The translations under genes and the position numbers were made by a program. A stretch of DNA of 64,000 nucleotides from Verpa conica (lineage: Eukaryota; Ascomycota; Pezizomycetes; Pezizales; Morchellaceae), in contig JAUFSD010000002.1 in the NCBI GenBank assembly GCA_033030425.1, positions 2,790,001 to 2,854,000 of the forward strand, read 5' to 3'. A model generated the notes under the pieces. It was not told where the DNA came from, did no database searches, and saw only the letters and a program-made list of their open reading frames with translations. This document shows positions 12,470 to 24,450 of this stretch, one piece after another (within the stretch, counting starts at the first letter, position 1; each line of letters begins with the position of its first letter).

Positions 12470-13503
12470 GGTCACTGATTGTATTTTGGTTGATGGGTTT
12501 GGCAAATCAATGAGGTATGAAACAACAGGGTTTTCTTCTTCTAGGAGAAGTGGGAGGGAGGTTCTGGAAGATGGGAGTTGTTGGGAAGGGTGGTGGGGGG
12601 GGAGGGTGCCTTAAGCTGCGTCTGGATTGATATCTCCAAACGTCAGCTTGGCAAGAGACTCCTGGCAGGGGACAGATTTGTACCGTGTGTCTGTGTGTAC
12701 GTATCACGTCTGGGCTATTTTGGGGGCAAGTAGAAAAAGCAAAGAGTCTAGATATGGGGATTTCCCCGCTGTTGCTAACTATCTGTTGGGAGTTGGTGGG
12801 GGGGTTGATGGATGAGATGGAGATTGTTATGGGGATGGAGATTGAAGATTGAAGATGAGAGGATGGATTGTGATGAGATGGGATGTGATGGAATAGGATG
12901 GAGAGTCTGCTCCGTCCTCTCCCGTCCCCCTTCTGGCTCACTCCTCTTGTATGTACCCCGCTGGCTCACATATATCGTATGCAAAGATGAAACAGAAGAT
13001 GCGTGAGGCCCCTCTATTGTATTGTGGTAGGGCTCAGGGCTGACGCGGCTCTTGCCGAGATAAAACCCGATCGTCGGAGCCAAGACTGCAAGGGGAATAG
13101 GACATGTGCGGTATGTTTTGCTTTGTTTGTTTGAGGTGCACTTGAGGGGTTCAGACAAGACGGGGTGACTGATGTAGGTACCATACTGTTCTAGCACTCA
13201 CTCATTCACTCGCTCACTTATCCCCAGATATACTCTATATAAGGGTATACTCCGCACATAAACCTAACCCTACTACATAATAAATCACTCGGAATAACTT
13301 ATACCCGTGCCACAATCTACGCATACCACGTGCATCTCCCCACTCCCTCGGCAACTCCCCAGCCAGCAGCCAGCAATACAATCCCTCCCCGGGCCCAATC
13401 GCGCGTCAACACCGGACAACTCAACTCAGCTCTGCAGGTTCCTGCTTCTCCCCCCCCTTCCACCCCAGAACTATTCTGGTCCAATGTTCCCTCATCGAAC
13501 ACG
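12470..13503. promoter_or_regulatory. Divergent promoter region, KAP120 / PEX2
   Basis: About 1 kb separates the KAP120 start codon (minus strand) from the first PEX2 ATG. It holds G-rich and C-rich tracts and a repeated GATGNGATG-type run (12810-12900). The short overlapping frames here have no recognisable content. Part of 13300-13503 is C/A-rich and probably PEX2 5' UTR; an upstream non-ATG extension of the PEX2 frame reaches back to 13330. Confidence 0.5.
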
Positions 13504-15183
13504 ATGGCCACTACGACAACTACCGCTACAACTACAGCTATCGCCCCTTCAACTACTCCCGCAGATTGGCAACTCGCTCATCAACGCGCCCAGGAACGCA
13601 TAGTGACCGTGCAGTCAAGACGTGAGCAGGGCACTGCAGGTCATTCACGCATAGGGGCATTTTTTGGGAGTAGAGGTGATGGGAAGAGACCGGCTTTTAG
13701 GGTTGGACAGTTGGATACAGAGTTGTTGGATGAAGAGTTGTTGGAACTTTTAAAAGGACAGCTTTGGAGTGGGTTGAAATACTTTAGGGTATGTTTGCAT
13801 CGTTTTTCTAGGCTATCTTTTATTTTTATCTATTCCCCCCATTGTTTTCTATTTTTTTCATTATAACAAACTCCCTTCTTCAGCGACTCGGAACATGAGT
13901 GCTAACTTGCTACAATTCTGCCTATAGCCGGCACTCAAAGAAAACTGGGAGCCTGAATTCTTACTGTTACTCCGGGCGGCTTTATTCAAACTTACAATAT
14001 GGGATCACAACGCGACATATGGCGCTGCTCTCCAGAACCTTGTTTACACTGATGCCCGGCGGTCAGGCCCAGTTGATCATCCTCCAACTTTTCTGCAAAA
14101 GTCCGCGTATGGTCTCTTGACAGTTGGTGGCCGGTATTTTTACCAGCGCCTACATCTCTACCTCCTATCTCGCTCTAACCCCGAAGATGTAAGCCACCCC
14201 CACCCTTTCTTGAATTTAATTCTCCACCCCCACCTCCGAATCACTAGCTAACCCCCCCCCCAAAGTCTACCCCCTTCACCGAACGCCTCTCCCGCATTGT
14301 TGATTCTCTCTCTACCGCTCACTCTACCCTCGCCTTTGTCTCTTTCGCCGCCTTCCTCGTAACCGGCCACTACCGTACCCTCCTCGACCGCATCCTCCGC
14401 ATGCGTCTCGTCTCCCCCTCTCACATTGTTAGCCGTCAAGTAAGTTTCGAATACCTGAACCGCCAACTCGTCTGGCACGCCTTTACCGAATTCCTCCTCT
14501 TCATCCTCCCACTTATCCGTGTATCCCGCTGGCGTCGCTGGTGGTCCCGAGCACTCCGCAAGATCCGCGGCAACAACGCGATCCCCGGCGAAGCCCATGG
14601 GGAGCTCTCTTTTCTCCCCGAACGCACCTGCGCAATTTGCTATAAGGAAACCGATGCTACCGCCGATCCCGGTGCCACAGGGGGGAAAGCGACCGATGTT
14701 GTAAATCCCTACGAAGCTGTCGGCTGCGGCCATATCTACTGCTACATCTGCATCGCTGGCAAGATTGAGCTTGAGGAGGGTGATGGGTGGTCCTGTCTAC
14801 GCTGTGGAACACTCGTCAAGCGATGCCGACCATGGCGCGGAGGGCTCAAGGGACTCACTGGCGTGGGTGACTGGGGTGAGGAAGTTGTTGATCGGAGGAA
14901 AGTTGGATTCGATGATGAGGACGCAGTGGATGTAGATGATGGCATAGGTAGTGAGGGCTATCTCGATGATGAAACGGACGGCACGGAGCGGCCAGAGATG
15001 GACGATATGAGTGAGGCTGGCTCAGAGGGCACAGAGCGACCTGATGCAGGTCGCTTAGGGGCGAACCTAAAGAGACATAGTAAGAATGGATCTCTATGGG
15101 CGGAGGAGAGCTTCGATGAGAGTGTGTATAATACTGCAGAGGGGGAGGATGAGGGAAGTGAAGATGAAAATAAGAAGAGATAA
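13504..15183 (+). CDS. PEX2: Peroxin-2, peroxisomal RING-type E3 ubiquitin ligase
   Basis: Subunit of the PEX2-PEX10-PEX12 ligase in the peroxisome membrane, which ubiquitinates the receptor PEX5 so it can be recycled. Three exons (13504-13788, 13928-14188, 14266-15183) join in phase to 487 residues. The Pex2/Pex12 N-terminal domain spans about residues 60-270: VGQLDTELLDEELLELLKGQ, then KLTIWDHNATYGAALQNLVY and SAYGLLTVGGRYFY. Hydrophobic segments around residues 200-265 are the membrane part. The RING has all eight ligands: Cys304, Cys307, Cys336, His338, Cys341, Cys344, Cys359 and Cys362. The tail beyond about 380 is acidic and disordered. The first ATG in frame (13504) is used; it is preceded by open but ATG-less frame. 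A GTAAGT inside exon 3 (14440) is read through because the coding sequence across it is conserved. Confidence 0.92.
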
Positions 15184-15899
15184 ACATTGGGATGGAGGGT
15201 TATATTTTTTTGTATGGGTAAGGGAAGAAAAAACTGAAATGTTATTTTATACCACTCTGCTTGTAGGGCTTTATTTTTTTTTCTTTGTAGCGATTATGAG
15301 TTCATGCTTGAGGCATAGTGATGATATAAATAATAAACGTAATTCTTGCAGCAAATGTGACAGTATCCAGACATCACAGCTAAAGGCCTCGGGGCTCAGC
15401 GATCAAGACTTTGATTCAGGTTATCTATGAGTCAATACGACTACATATACCCATGGGACTATCTCAAGAAACATCCTCAAACAGTGTGTGATATTCGACC
15501 ACGTGGGATAGATTATCATTGTCTCCTCATCCGCGGCTTTGATAAGAGCCGCAGTATATAGACTCCTGTTATAACAATATCATATATTGACCCTTGTTCT
15601 ATGAGGATACGAAGCCCCATCTCAAGCACCATTCTTGTTGACAAATGCAATGGAACACCATATTTCAACATAGAACTTGTCGAATTCAAACCCTTTTTAA
15701 CGCCTCCCGCCTATAGTAGTGAACAAGAAAAGACAAAAAGAATAAAACCATACCCTCTTTAAAACAGCCATAACACATCCCAAACCAAACGCCCTCTAAA
15801 TCCCCCTTCCCTCATATCCCACCTCCGAACGGCCCCATCCACCTAATACCCCACAACCCCACAACCCCTCCCCCCCCTACCTCCCCCCAAACCCACTCA
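15184..15899. other. Intergenic between convergent genes
   Basis: PEX2 (plus) and the small membrane protein (minus) converge here. T-rich stretches after 15184 are likely PEX2 3' UTR and polyadenylation signals (AATAAA-like at 15331). C-rich and A/C-rich tracts occur at 15780-15895. No gene seen. Confidence 0.5.
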
Positions 15900-16106
15900 T
15901 CAATTCGCAACCCTCGTCAAAGTCCTCACGACCAAGATCGAGCAAAGTACACTAAAAACCAGCATTCCCGCCGCAATCGTCGCCATTCCAACCGTAAACG
16001 CCGAGGATTCGTCGCGCGCCCGCGATAGTACCACAATCTCGAGACCGCCGCGTAGTAGTAGGAAGAAGATTGTCCATAGCGCGCAGAGAATAAATGGGTG
16101 TGTCAT
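15900..16106 (-). CDS. Small two-helix membrane protein, function unknown
   Basis: A 68-residue frame starting at the ATG at 16106. It has two hydrophobic segments: about residues 5-20 (FILCALWTIFFLLL) and 39-62 (VGMATIAAGMLVFSVLCSIL), separated by a charged, polar loop with RARDES. Both helices are well formed and the composition differs from the flanking DNA, so I think it is real. The sequence immediately upstream on the coding strand ends TATAG before the ATG, so this could instead be the last exon of a longer gene. I do not recognise the family. Confidence 0.5.
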   Translation of the reverse strand: MTHPFILCALWTIFFLLLRGGLEIVVLSRARDESSAFTVGMATIAAGMLVFSVLCSILVVRTLTRVAN

Positions 16107-17138
16107 CTATATTTATTTTTATTTTATTTTTTTTAAATTAATTATTCTGTGTGTGATGAGTGGGTGGGGGTGGGGTGGGTGGGTTTCGACGGGAATGGGT
16201 GGGGTTAGACTGTAGGCCCCGGGGGAGAGAGGAAGATACGTGGCGAGGAGAAAGAGGGAAAAAAAAAAGGCTTGATTTTGAGCCGCGGGAAAGCCTGTGG
16301 TCCGTGCGTTGCGCCTTCCCTTCTCTTCCCTCCTTTCTTTCCCTTATAGGTGGGTATGGATAATGGGGAAGATGGGAAGTTGGGGTAAGATGGTGTTTTG
16401 CTTTTTGTTTTCCTCCCTTTGCCCCTCTTGTGTTTTTGGGGGTTCTTGAGCTTTTGCTTTTTGGTTAGTGATCGTGGTAATTTCTAGTAGTGATCGAGTG
16501 ATGGGTTATGATCCCCTTTGTGAGAATTATTAGATGGCGGGTTTTTATATACAGTGTGCTTGGTAGTATTGAATACAGATGGTTCAGACTAGATTTATAC
16601 TCTATTTAGCCTCTACAGCCAGTTAAAATGGTTACAGAGCCTCCACTATACTTATTGAACAGCTATCTAAAGTAACATATACCCAGCTGTAGCCTAGTGG
16701 CAGTCCACACAGCAACGGATATTTGGGGTCAGGTTTAATCCCGGTCCTGGAGGAGGTCGTTCGCTCAGCGTTAAATAATCTTTTATATTATTTTCTAATT
16801 GGCTACTAGTAAGATCTATGTTTGTAAAAGGGTTTAGATATACTTACAGCAGGAGTAGTGCATTTGAAGTTTCTACCTTGTCACCCCACATGATGGAAAA
16901 GGCATAGCATAATCTAAGGTAGAAAACAAAAACACACGGGACTAAATGGCTTGAGAATTTCATTACTCGTCTACACAAAGTTAAAAGATAGTAGTCATAA
17001 AGCGTCACTCGAGCCAAGTTCTAGGCGAGGCAAACAAAATCTCGTGAAAACACAAGCAATAAAATAATTACTCAAAGCCCAATCATTTCTGCTGCGTAAT
17101 AATAAAAAAATACTTTTTACTTCTGCCCAAAAAACACC
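16107..17138. other. Intergenic; promoter of small protein and GUS1 3' region
   Basis: Contains a G-rich stretch (16150-16260) just upstream of the small membrane-protein gene, probably its promoter, then AT-rich DNA. A tRNA-like remnant lies at 16690-16742 (listed separately). 16860-17138 is probably the 3' UTR of the glutamyl-tRNA synthetase gene. Confidence 0.5.
16683..16755 (+). repeat. tRNA-like relic, possible tRNA-derived SINE head
   Basis: An A-box-like TAGCCTAGTGG (16690-16700) and a B-box-like GGTTTAATCCC (16732-16742) sit 31 bases apart, a spacing normal for RNA polymerase III promoters in tRNA genes. The acceptor and T-stem do not pair well, so this is not a functional tRNA. A tRNA pseudogene or SINE 5' end is the likeliest reading. 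Confidence 0.35.
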
Positions 17139-19453
17139 CTACTTCTTCTCCGCCTTACCAGTCGGGATACAAAAGAACACCGCCTTCTTCCCCTCGCTCG
17201 CAGCTTCATCACACCTATAATACCCCTTCCTCTCAAACTGTATAATATCATCCACCTTCACATCCGCAACATTACAATCCGCAACCGCATCCTCCCTAAA
17301 CTCAGTCTTTGGGGTGAGGAAATTCTTCACATCGTCCTCCTCTTCAAGCTTCTCCTTCGTGATCAGATAATCGAAATCAACAAGCTCAACCTCAACCGTC
17401 TTCTGCGCAGTCGCCAACCAAGTAACCTTCTTCTCCGTCTTCTTAAAATCACCCTCGAGGTGGAGCGTGAGTTCAAGCTCCGTCACGTCGCCAGCAGGAT
17501 CAGGGCGTACGATACGTGTGACGAAGGCATTACCCCAGTCCATAAGCGTGATCTCCTCACCCTCCTTGAAAGACCTTGCATCTTCCTGATCGAGGAGGAT
17601 CTCATCTCCGAGCGTGACTTTCTTGAGGCCTACTTCGGCATTCTTCTTGTGCTTTGGCTTATCCTCAACCACGGGGGTAGAGGGACCACCGGTGAGTTTT
17701 GCTTTGACAGCGCTGGCCTTGATGACGGCTGTGTGGCGAGGAGCAATTGGGTCAATGACCTTCTTGTTGCCGGCCCAGATGATGGTCCAGTCGAGGTTTA
17801 CGACGTTCTTCGATGGTCCTTGCGCGAGGATGAAGCTGCGGAGGGCCTCAATCGTCATGCCTCGCCGGCGGATACCTCTAACGGTAGGGAATCGTGGGTC
17901 ATCCCAGCCCCAGACGAGGCCCTGCTCGACGAACCAGGTGAGTTTGCGTTTGGAGAGAAGCGTGCGGATGAAGTTAAGTCTGGCAAAGTCCCATACGTGG
18001 ACCTTGCGGAGTCCGAGAGTCTCAATCATCCACCAGTACTGCGGGTTACGGTCACGGTACTCGATTGTTCTCAGGGCGTGGGTGACACCCTCGAGAGAGT
18101 CTACGATGGGGCAGGCAAAGTCGTAGGTGGGGTAGACTTTATATTTGTCGCCTGTGCGGTGGTGGACACTTGGGTTGCAGCGGTAGATAACAGGGTCACG
18201 CATGGCTTTATTTGGATCATCGACGCTGATTTTAGCTCGGAGACAGGTCTTGACTCCTTGCTCTGTTGCGTTTTTCATTTCTTCAAATGCAGCTAGATTC
18301 TCCTCGACGGTTCGGTCTCGGTTCTTGGAGGCGATACCTTCCATTCTTTCGTGGCGCATTTGCTCTTGAGGAGTGTCGTCGCAGTAGGCTTTTCCTATTT
18401 TAATCATTCTAATGGCTTCTTCGTAGAGACGGTCAAAGTGGTCGGAAGTAAAGGTTACTTTATCCCCTTTGATTCCAAGCAAGGAAAGATCCTCGAGAAT
18501 TGAGTCTTGGAATTCTTGTTTCTCTTTTGTAGGGTTGGTATCGTCAAAACGGATGATCATTGTTCCGCCGTAGTGTTGGGCAAAGTATTGGTTAAGCATG
18601 GCTGCCTTTGCGTGTCCAATGTGGAGATAACCACTACGAAAGAGAGCAATGTTAGGCAGAGTAAACCTTGGGTATTATGGTGTACTTACGATGGCTCTGG
18701 AGGGAATCTAGTAACAACGCCCTTATCTGTATCCATGAGGCCAATCTCGTAGCTCCCCTCCTTGCTCTTCGCCTTCTTCTTGGTAGTCAACTCAGCCTTG
18801 AAGGTATCCACGACGGTAGCAACCCTCTCAATAGAACCAACATACTTGAACCAACGGACCAAGTTGGGGAGGTGGTTTCTTTTGATTGCAGAAATCGCCT
18901 GACCATTACCGTTAAGAGCACCCCAGACAGAAATATCTGCAATCGAGAGAGTGTACCCAACAAGGAAAGTGCGTAGAGTCAAGTGGTTATTGAGTTCCTC
19001 AAGTGCAGCAGATGTAGATTTGAAGTCCTTGCCCCCACCAGAAAGACGGGTGAGTGTGAAAGCAACCCATTCATCCTCCTACTAGAATCAGTCCCACCCC
19101 TAAAGAATGACTATGTATAGAGCTCCTTACCAAAGCACCCTGGCTCCCGCGGAGCTGGAGTGGGTAGGCAGAAATCAACTTCTTAAGAACAGCCTCCGGT
19201 CCATAAATTACATCATCCCCCTCAAGTTGAACCCCGATTGAAGAATCGGCGTTTGACTTATCAAGGAGCTCAACCTCCTTATATATAACAGCAACAGGCT
19301 GTACAGGGTTTGATCCATTAACAATGCTACTCGCGATGAGCGCGGGGTAGATGTGAGCTAGTTGTGCCTAAGAGTTATTAGCAAGACGAGTTTAATACTG
19401 TCCAAGGGAATTCCACAAACCTTTTGGGCGATTAACAGATTGAACGACGCCAT
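17139..19453 (-). CDS. GUS1: Glutamyl-tRNA synthetase, cytoplasmic
   Basis: Charges tRNA-Glu with glutamate in the cytosol. Four exons (19453-19421, 19367-19131, 19078-18690, 18633-17139) join in phase to 717 residues, matching fungal enzymes. The start MASFNLLIAQ lies 33 nt before the first intron. Residues 1 to about 190 form the GST-like N-terminal domain used in yeast for binding the Arc1 cofactor. The class I catalytic core follows: the HIGH-type motif GYLHIGHAK begins at residue 221, and the KMSKS-type motif appears as LSKRK at 446-450. The C-terminal part is the beta-barrel anticodon-binding region of the eukaryotic GluRS/GlnRS type, with no mitochondrial presequence. Introns are 52-56 nt. 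Confidence 0.95.
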
Positions 19454-19655
19454 CACTTGTATTTGCTGAAGCCTGACTAGAGTGAGTGGTGTATGACTCT
19501 TTATACACACAAAGTTCTAGTGGGGTGATGTGGGGCAAAAAAGAGAGCCACACTACTGGGTTAGGGTTGTATATTTGTACATCCGGGTAACAAAGAGAGT
19601 CCAATGACGCGAGCTACCAGAGAGAGCTTCGCAGCGCGTCATCCAGAGTACGGAA
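19454..19655. promoter_or_regulatory. 202-bp bidirectional promoter
   Basis: The start codons of GUS1 (minus, 19453) and the small basic protein (plus, 19656) are 202 bp apart and divergent. A shared promoter is therefore required. No specific factor site is assigned. Confidence 0.6.
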
Positions 19656-20240
19656 ATGTCAGCTCTTGAGGGACTCCCGTCATTCTCGAAAGCAGCATTC
19701 TCACAAACGAACCCCCAGTTCGTATACAAGGAGGTTCGCCGTATTGGAGATGCAAAAGCCCCTAGTGAGAACTCTACAGGCAAACCCACATTGGTCAAGC
19801 AGCGTCCTTTGCCGGAGGTGAAGAGTCTCCTGCTCATCAACGGGGTTGACCCGAAATGCAAGAACGGTACTTCTTAGTTTCCCCCCCCCCAAAAAATATC
19901 TCTTATTCTCTTTTTTTCACTATCAAATCTAATTCATCTATCTTTAGTTATTAAATTCAAATCAACGGACTACCCACTCCCGTTTCTCTACGGTGACTCT
20001 ACAGCCAGCTCCCTCGACTCGCAGAAGCCACAAAGCCAGTCCCAGAAACCTCCTTCTCCTGCCGCGCCCACCACTGGGAAAGGGTCATCTTCCCGTAAAG
20101 AAGAACCTCATGAACGGAAACGTCCTAAGCGTGATTCTGAGCGAAGGGTGAGCGTCGAGGTTGCGGTGCAACCAGAGAGAAAGAGACCTAAGCGGGAAGC
20201 TGAGAGACGTGCTGAAGCTGCGGCGAGAAAGGGGAAATGA
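19656..20240 (+). CDS. Small basic protein with repeated nuclear-type basic motif, unknown function
   Basis: Two exons (19656-19866, 19948-20240), joined in phase across an 81-nt intron, give 167 residues. The first half is compact and looks conserved (EVKSLLLINGVDPKCKN, then VIKFKSTDYPLPFLYGD across the splice junction). The second half is low-complexity Ser/Pro/Gln followed by two near-identical basic motifs, RKRPKRDSERR and RKRPKREAERR, typical of nuclear localisation signals. I do not recognise a named family. A nuclear role is inferred only from the basic tail. It shares a promoter with GUS1. Confidence 0.7.
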
Positions 20241-21021
20241 TGGGTGTTACTAGAATAAGGATTAGTGCGGGTCACAGCAGGTCACCTGCGACAGAACCTC
20301 ATTAAGTATTAAGTTGACAAGTAATTTATGTGTCACAAACAAAATAATTATCTATTAATTTTAGTTGGATATGTAGCAGCTTGGCAATTGCTGAGCCGTA
20401 TAGTAGAGGCAAGATCTGTTATTCTAGGTGTTGACTAAAATTCATTTTTTCTGTTAATGCAGGATCCACTTCTATTGAGACTGAGATTGTAGCAAGTGAT
20501 GCATCACAGGTCTTTTATTCGCCGCACAGATTACAGTTAGGTTAAGTACACTAAAATGATACCCAATACAAAGAGCTACAGGAGCTGGCAAGTATAACAA
20601 CAGCATGACCCTTAGTAGCATCGAGTGATGCCCAACCCTAACCCTAATATTATTATTAGATATTAACCAGCAGAGTAAGAGGGTAATAAAGTAGGAAACA
20701 AGCGATCGCCTTACTTAAATTATGTTCTCCTCGGCCTATAAGAACAATTACTGAAACACCACCTGCACACACGCTGCTGCACACCGTGGATGATATTGTA
20801 ACCGGGGGATATTGTGACTGCTCAGCCTTTAGCCCTAAGCTCACACGCACCGCCAAGACCCCGCCCACACATCCATCCAACCTACGCAAATTCACACACG
20901 AACAATCACCGCCGTCAACACCAGCACCACAATAATAACGACCCTTCACGTCTCACCGACCGACGACGACGTCCCCCATTTTCACCCTCACCGTACTAAC
21001 ACCCAATAACAACAGCTCACA
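20241..21021. promoter_or_regulatory. Intergenic and RPL23 promoter with telobox
   Basis: Contains a telomere-like AACCCTAACCCTAA at 20634-20647, about 375 bp upstream of the RPL23 start codon. Such teloboxes are common in fungal ribosomal-protein promoters, where Tbf1-type Myb factors bind. From 20810 the DNA is C/A-rich, typical of a highly expressed gene's leader. No further gene seen. Confidence 0.55.
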
Positions 21022-21769
<748 letters not shown>

Positions 21770-22631
21770 ACAATCTTTTTCTTCTTCAAATAGGGATTTC
21801 TTCAAAAAAAATAAATAAACGGCTGTCTGTCCTTTTTTTTTTTTTTTTATGCTTCTTCTGCTTCCCCGGAATTATGGCCTATCAACAGAGAATTGAGTGC
21901 CTGGAGAAGTGAAGTGGATCGAAGATATTAGGAGGGTGTATTTGAAATGCACGAATCTATCCCCCTGGAGAAGAAGAAGAACCACGGTCTACCCATAATA
22001 TACCTCCCCCCCAAGTCCCAAGTCCCACCCACCTTCAGCATATACATCACACTCCCCTCCAGGGGCCGCAATGAGCGTGTTTGTCTATATTAGGTGGAAC
22101 ATTGAAATTCTCCTAATACTAAAGTACGACTTGTTCGCATTTACGGATGTTGGGCTTATTTTTGCTGGGATGAACATATGGAATAATGATGAAAATATAG
22201 GGTTTCTAAAGGGGAGGAGTTACTAATTGGGGTGAATAATAAATAAGACCTAGTACAGGTGTTGAATATTCCAATCCCAGTCTCTCGGTTGCGGTATTGT
22301 AGAGTATTGGTTATTGGGTAACTATATCTAGGTTCATATTACAAGTGAGGATAGGGAAGGGCTACTATATTTCTCAGAGTAATATCTTGTAGATAGCTAC
22401 TATATCAAATCTCCTATAGCACAAATCCGATACTGTGCCCACTTATCCATGAGACGTCACTCGGTCATTCCAAGACCCCTGAGGTGTTTGCACAAACACA
22501 TAATTCAGAAAAAGCAAACCCCAGAGTATATTTCTAATAGAAAAAATATTACACACGAAACACACGCCTTCGCTATGCAATCCCATCTCCTTAGGTATCA
22601 TAATAATAATATACAAATCAAAACCACAAAT
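21770..22631. other. Intergenic between convergent genes
   Basis: Holds the RPL23 3' UTR (AATAAA-like at 21811, long T run at 21832-21849) and the 3' side of the TED1-like gene. The middle is AT-rich. No gene seen. Confidence 0.55.
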
Positions 22632-24135
22632 CTAAGCCTTCTTCTTCTCTGTATCCAGCATCTCCTGCACCCTCGCTGCCTTCTCCATATTCTTCGCCGC
22701 ATCACGCTGATGTGCAGAATACAATAAGACTCCCGCAACCATGCAGATGATATCAATTACATGAACCACCCACCACACGTACTGTGTCCCTAGAGCGCAG
22801 GTAGAGTACTCAAATCTCCATGCTACACCATCAAACCAATTAGCAAACAATAGACCCAAATATAAATATATAATAATAATAAAAAGTAGAAAACTTACAA
22901 TCCCTCTCGCTATCCCACCATGCACTCACCAACCCCGCATTCCCACCATAACCCCCCATCATACTCTGCACTGTAACCTCTCTAACCCCACTCTTTGCCG
23001 CTTCCGTCTCCTCCATCTTCTTCTTCTCCAGGCCAGTCTGCAAGTGCTCCCATTTGGTCGCATTCCAACCCCCGGCTCCATCGTTCTTAGATTCAATGTG
23101 AGAATGCCTCACGTCGCAACCCTCGTGGTCGTGGCCGGTAAGGACAATACCACGTTGGTTCCCGCTCTCCGCAAGACCAAAGAATGAGCTCAAGACCCTC
23201 TCGCTCGTAGCCTCACTGAGGTGGTTCTGCTCCTTGATACCCCCACCATGGTGCTCAGGGAAATACGTAAAGAAGGGAGGATCAATACATACACCCTCAG
23301 TCTTATAGAACGGCAGATGTGTTAAAAGAACCGTAGCCTCCCGGGGACTCCCAGTGTAGCTCTCCTTAACACTATCAACAAGCGCATATGAGTCGTCGCG
23401 AAGTGACCGGTCACGGATAGGCTCATCAAGGGTCATACTATTCAGCACCACAATCTTCAACGACGGGGGATTCCCGTCCTCGGCGGTTGCGTCCTGGAGG
23501 GTAAAGTCGAGAGCGTAGTTGATGGGACCAAACATCTCCTCGAACCGGTCAACACGACCACGGTTCATGTCGCCTGCATAGCCGATGTCGTGGTTCCCGG
23601 GGAGAGTAATGACCTTGTGTCTCCAGTGGTCACCAGAAGCACTCCCGCTGTCGATATCCGATGCGTTTACTTTTACCCCCTGGCTAAAGACCTCCCAGAA
23701 GCGGTTTCCACGCTTGTTGAACTCATCATCGCCGATCCACTGGCTGCCGATCAGGTCGCCGAGAACAACGGTGTGCGTGGGCCCCATGTGTCGCCTCATG
23801 GTCTTGTAGATGTGGGAGAGGTACAGGTCGTTCCCCCATAGGTCCAGGGTTTTCCTGTACCGGTGGAAGTCGCGCTTGAGGTGTTCGGGGTCCAGGTAGC
23901 TCAGGAGTGGGTCTCCGGGCTGGTGCTGGCTGGCATACCGACGGAGTGTCGTGTCCCCCTCCAGCTGGGGGTCCCCGAGTGCGAGGAGCCTGAATGGAGC
24001 TATGCTGCCATCGGGAGGGCTGTGGAAGGCGCAGAAGTGGAAGACGGGGTAGAAGTAGAGGTAGACGTTGAGGAAGACGGCGAGGGGGATGAGGAGGTCG
24101 AGATAGGCCACGATCAAGACGCCTTTGACGGTCAT
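22632..24135 (-). CDS. TED1: Ted1/Cdc1-like calcineurin-type metallophosphatase
   Basis: ER membrane metallophosphodiesterase thought to remodel the glycan of GPI anchors so that GPI proteins can leave the ER (PGAP5/Ted1 group). Two exons (24135-22899, 22822-22632) give 475 residues. An N-terminal membrane helix spans about residues 5-30. All metallophosphatase motifs are present: GDPQ with Asp55, GDLIG at 126-130, GNHD at 180-183, THLP at 272-275 and GHDH at 334-337. The second membrane segment lies in exon 2 (VWWVVHVIDIICMVAGVLL), and the C terminus ends in KKKA, compatible with a dilysine-type ER retrieval signal. Cdc1 is a close alternative name; the shorter length favours Ted1. Confidence 0.88.
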
Positions 24136-24450
24136 TGTAGAGGTGACAGAGGTTACCGGAGATGTAGCATGAGGTTTAAGAGAGAGAGGGGGGGAGAATA
24201 TATATTTACACCAGAGACAGTAGATAAAGGGGGGGTGAGTGGACGAGGAGGATTCTAACAGTGAGATTCATGCAGAGGGAAGGCCCGCAGAGATCACCGC
24301 AGATGAGGCAAACATCCACCAGTAAGGGCACAGGTCTATGTCTACGCAACCCAAACATCTACACAATTATATCTCGATAATACACCCAACAGCTATATAT
24401 ATTTATAATTATAATTACAGTTACAACTATATATCAAAATCCCCAGAGCC
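24136..24450. promoter_or_regulatory. Divergent promoter TED1 / BET4
   Basis: A 315-bp gap between divergent start codons. It contains AT-rich TATA-like repeats at 24395-24435 close to the BET4 start and GA-rich DNA near the TED1 start. Confidence 0.5.
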
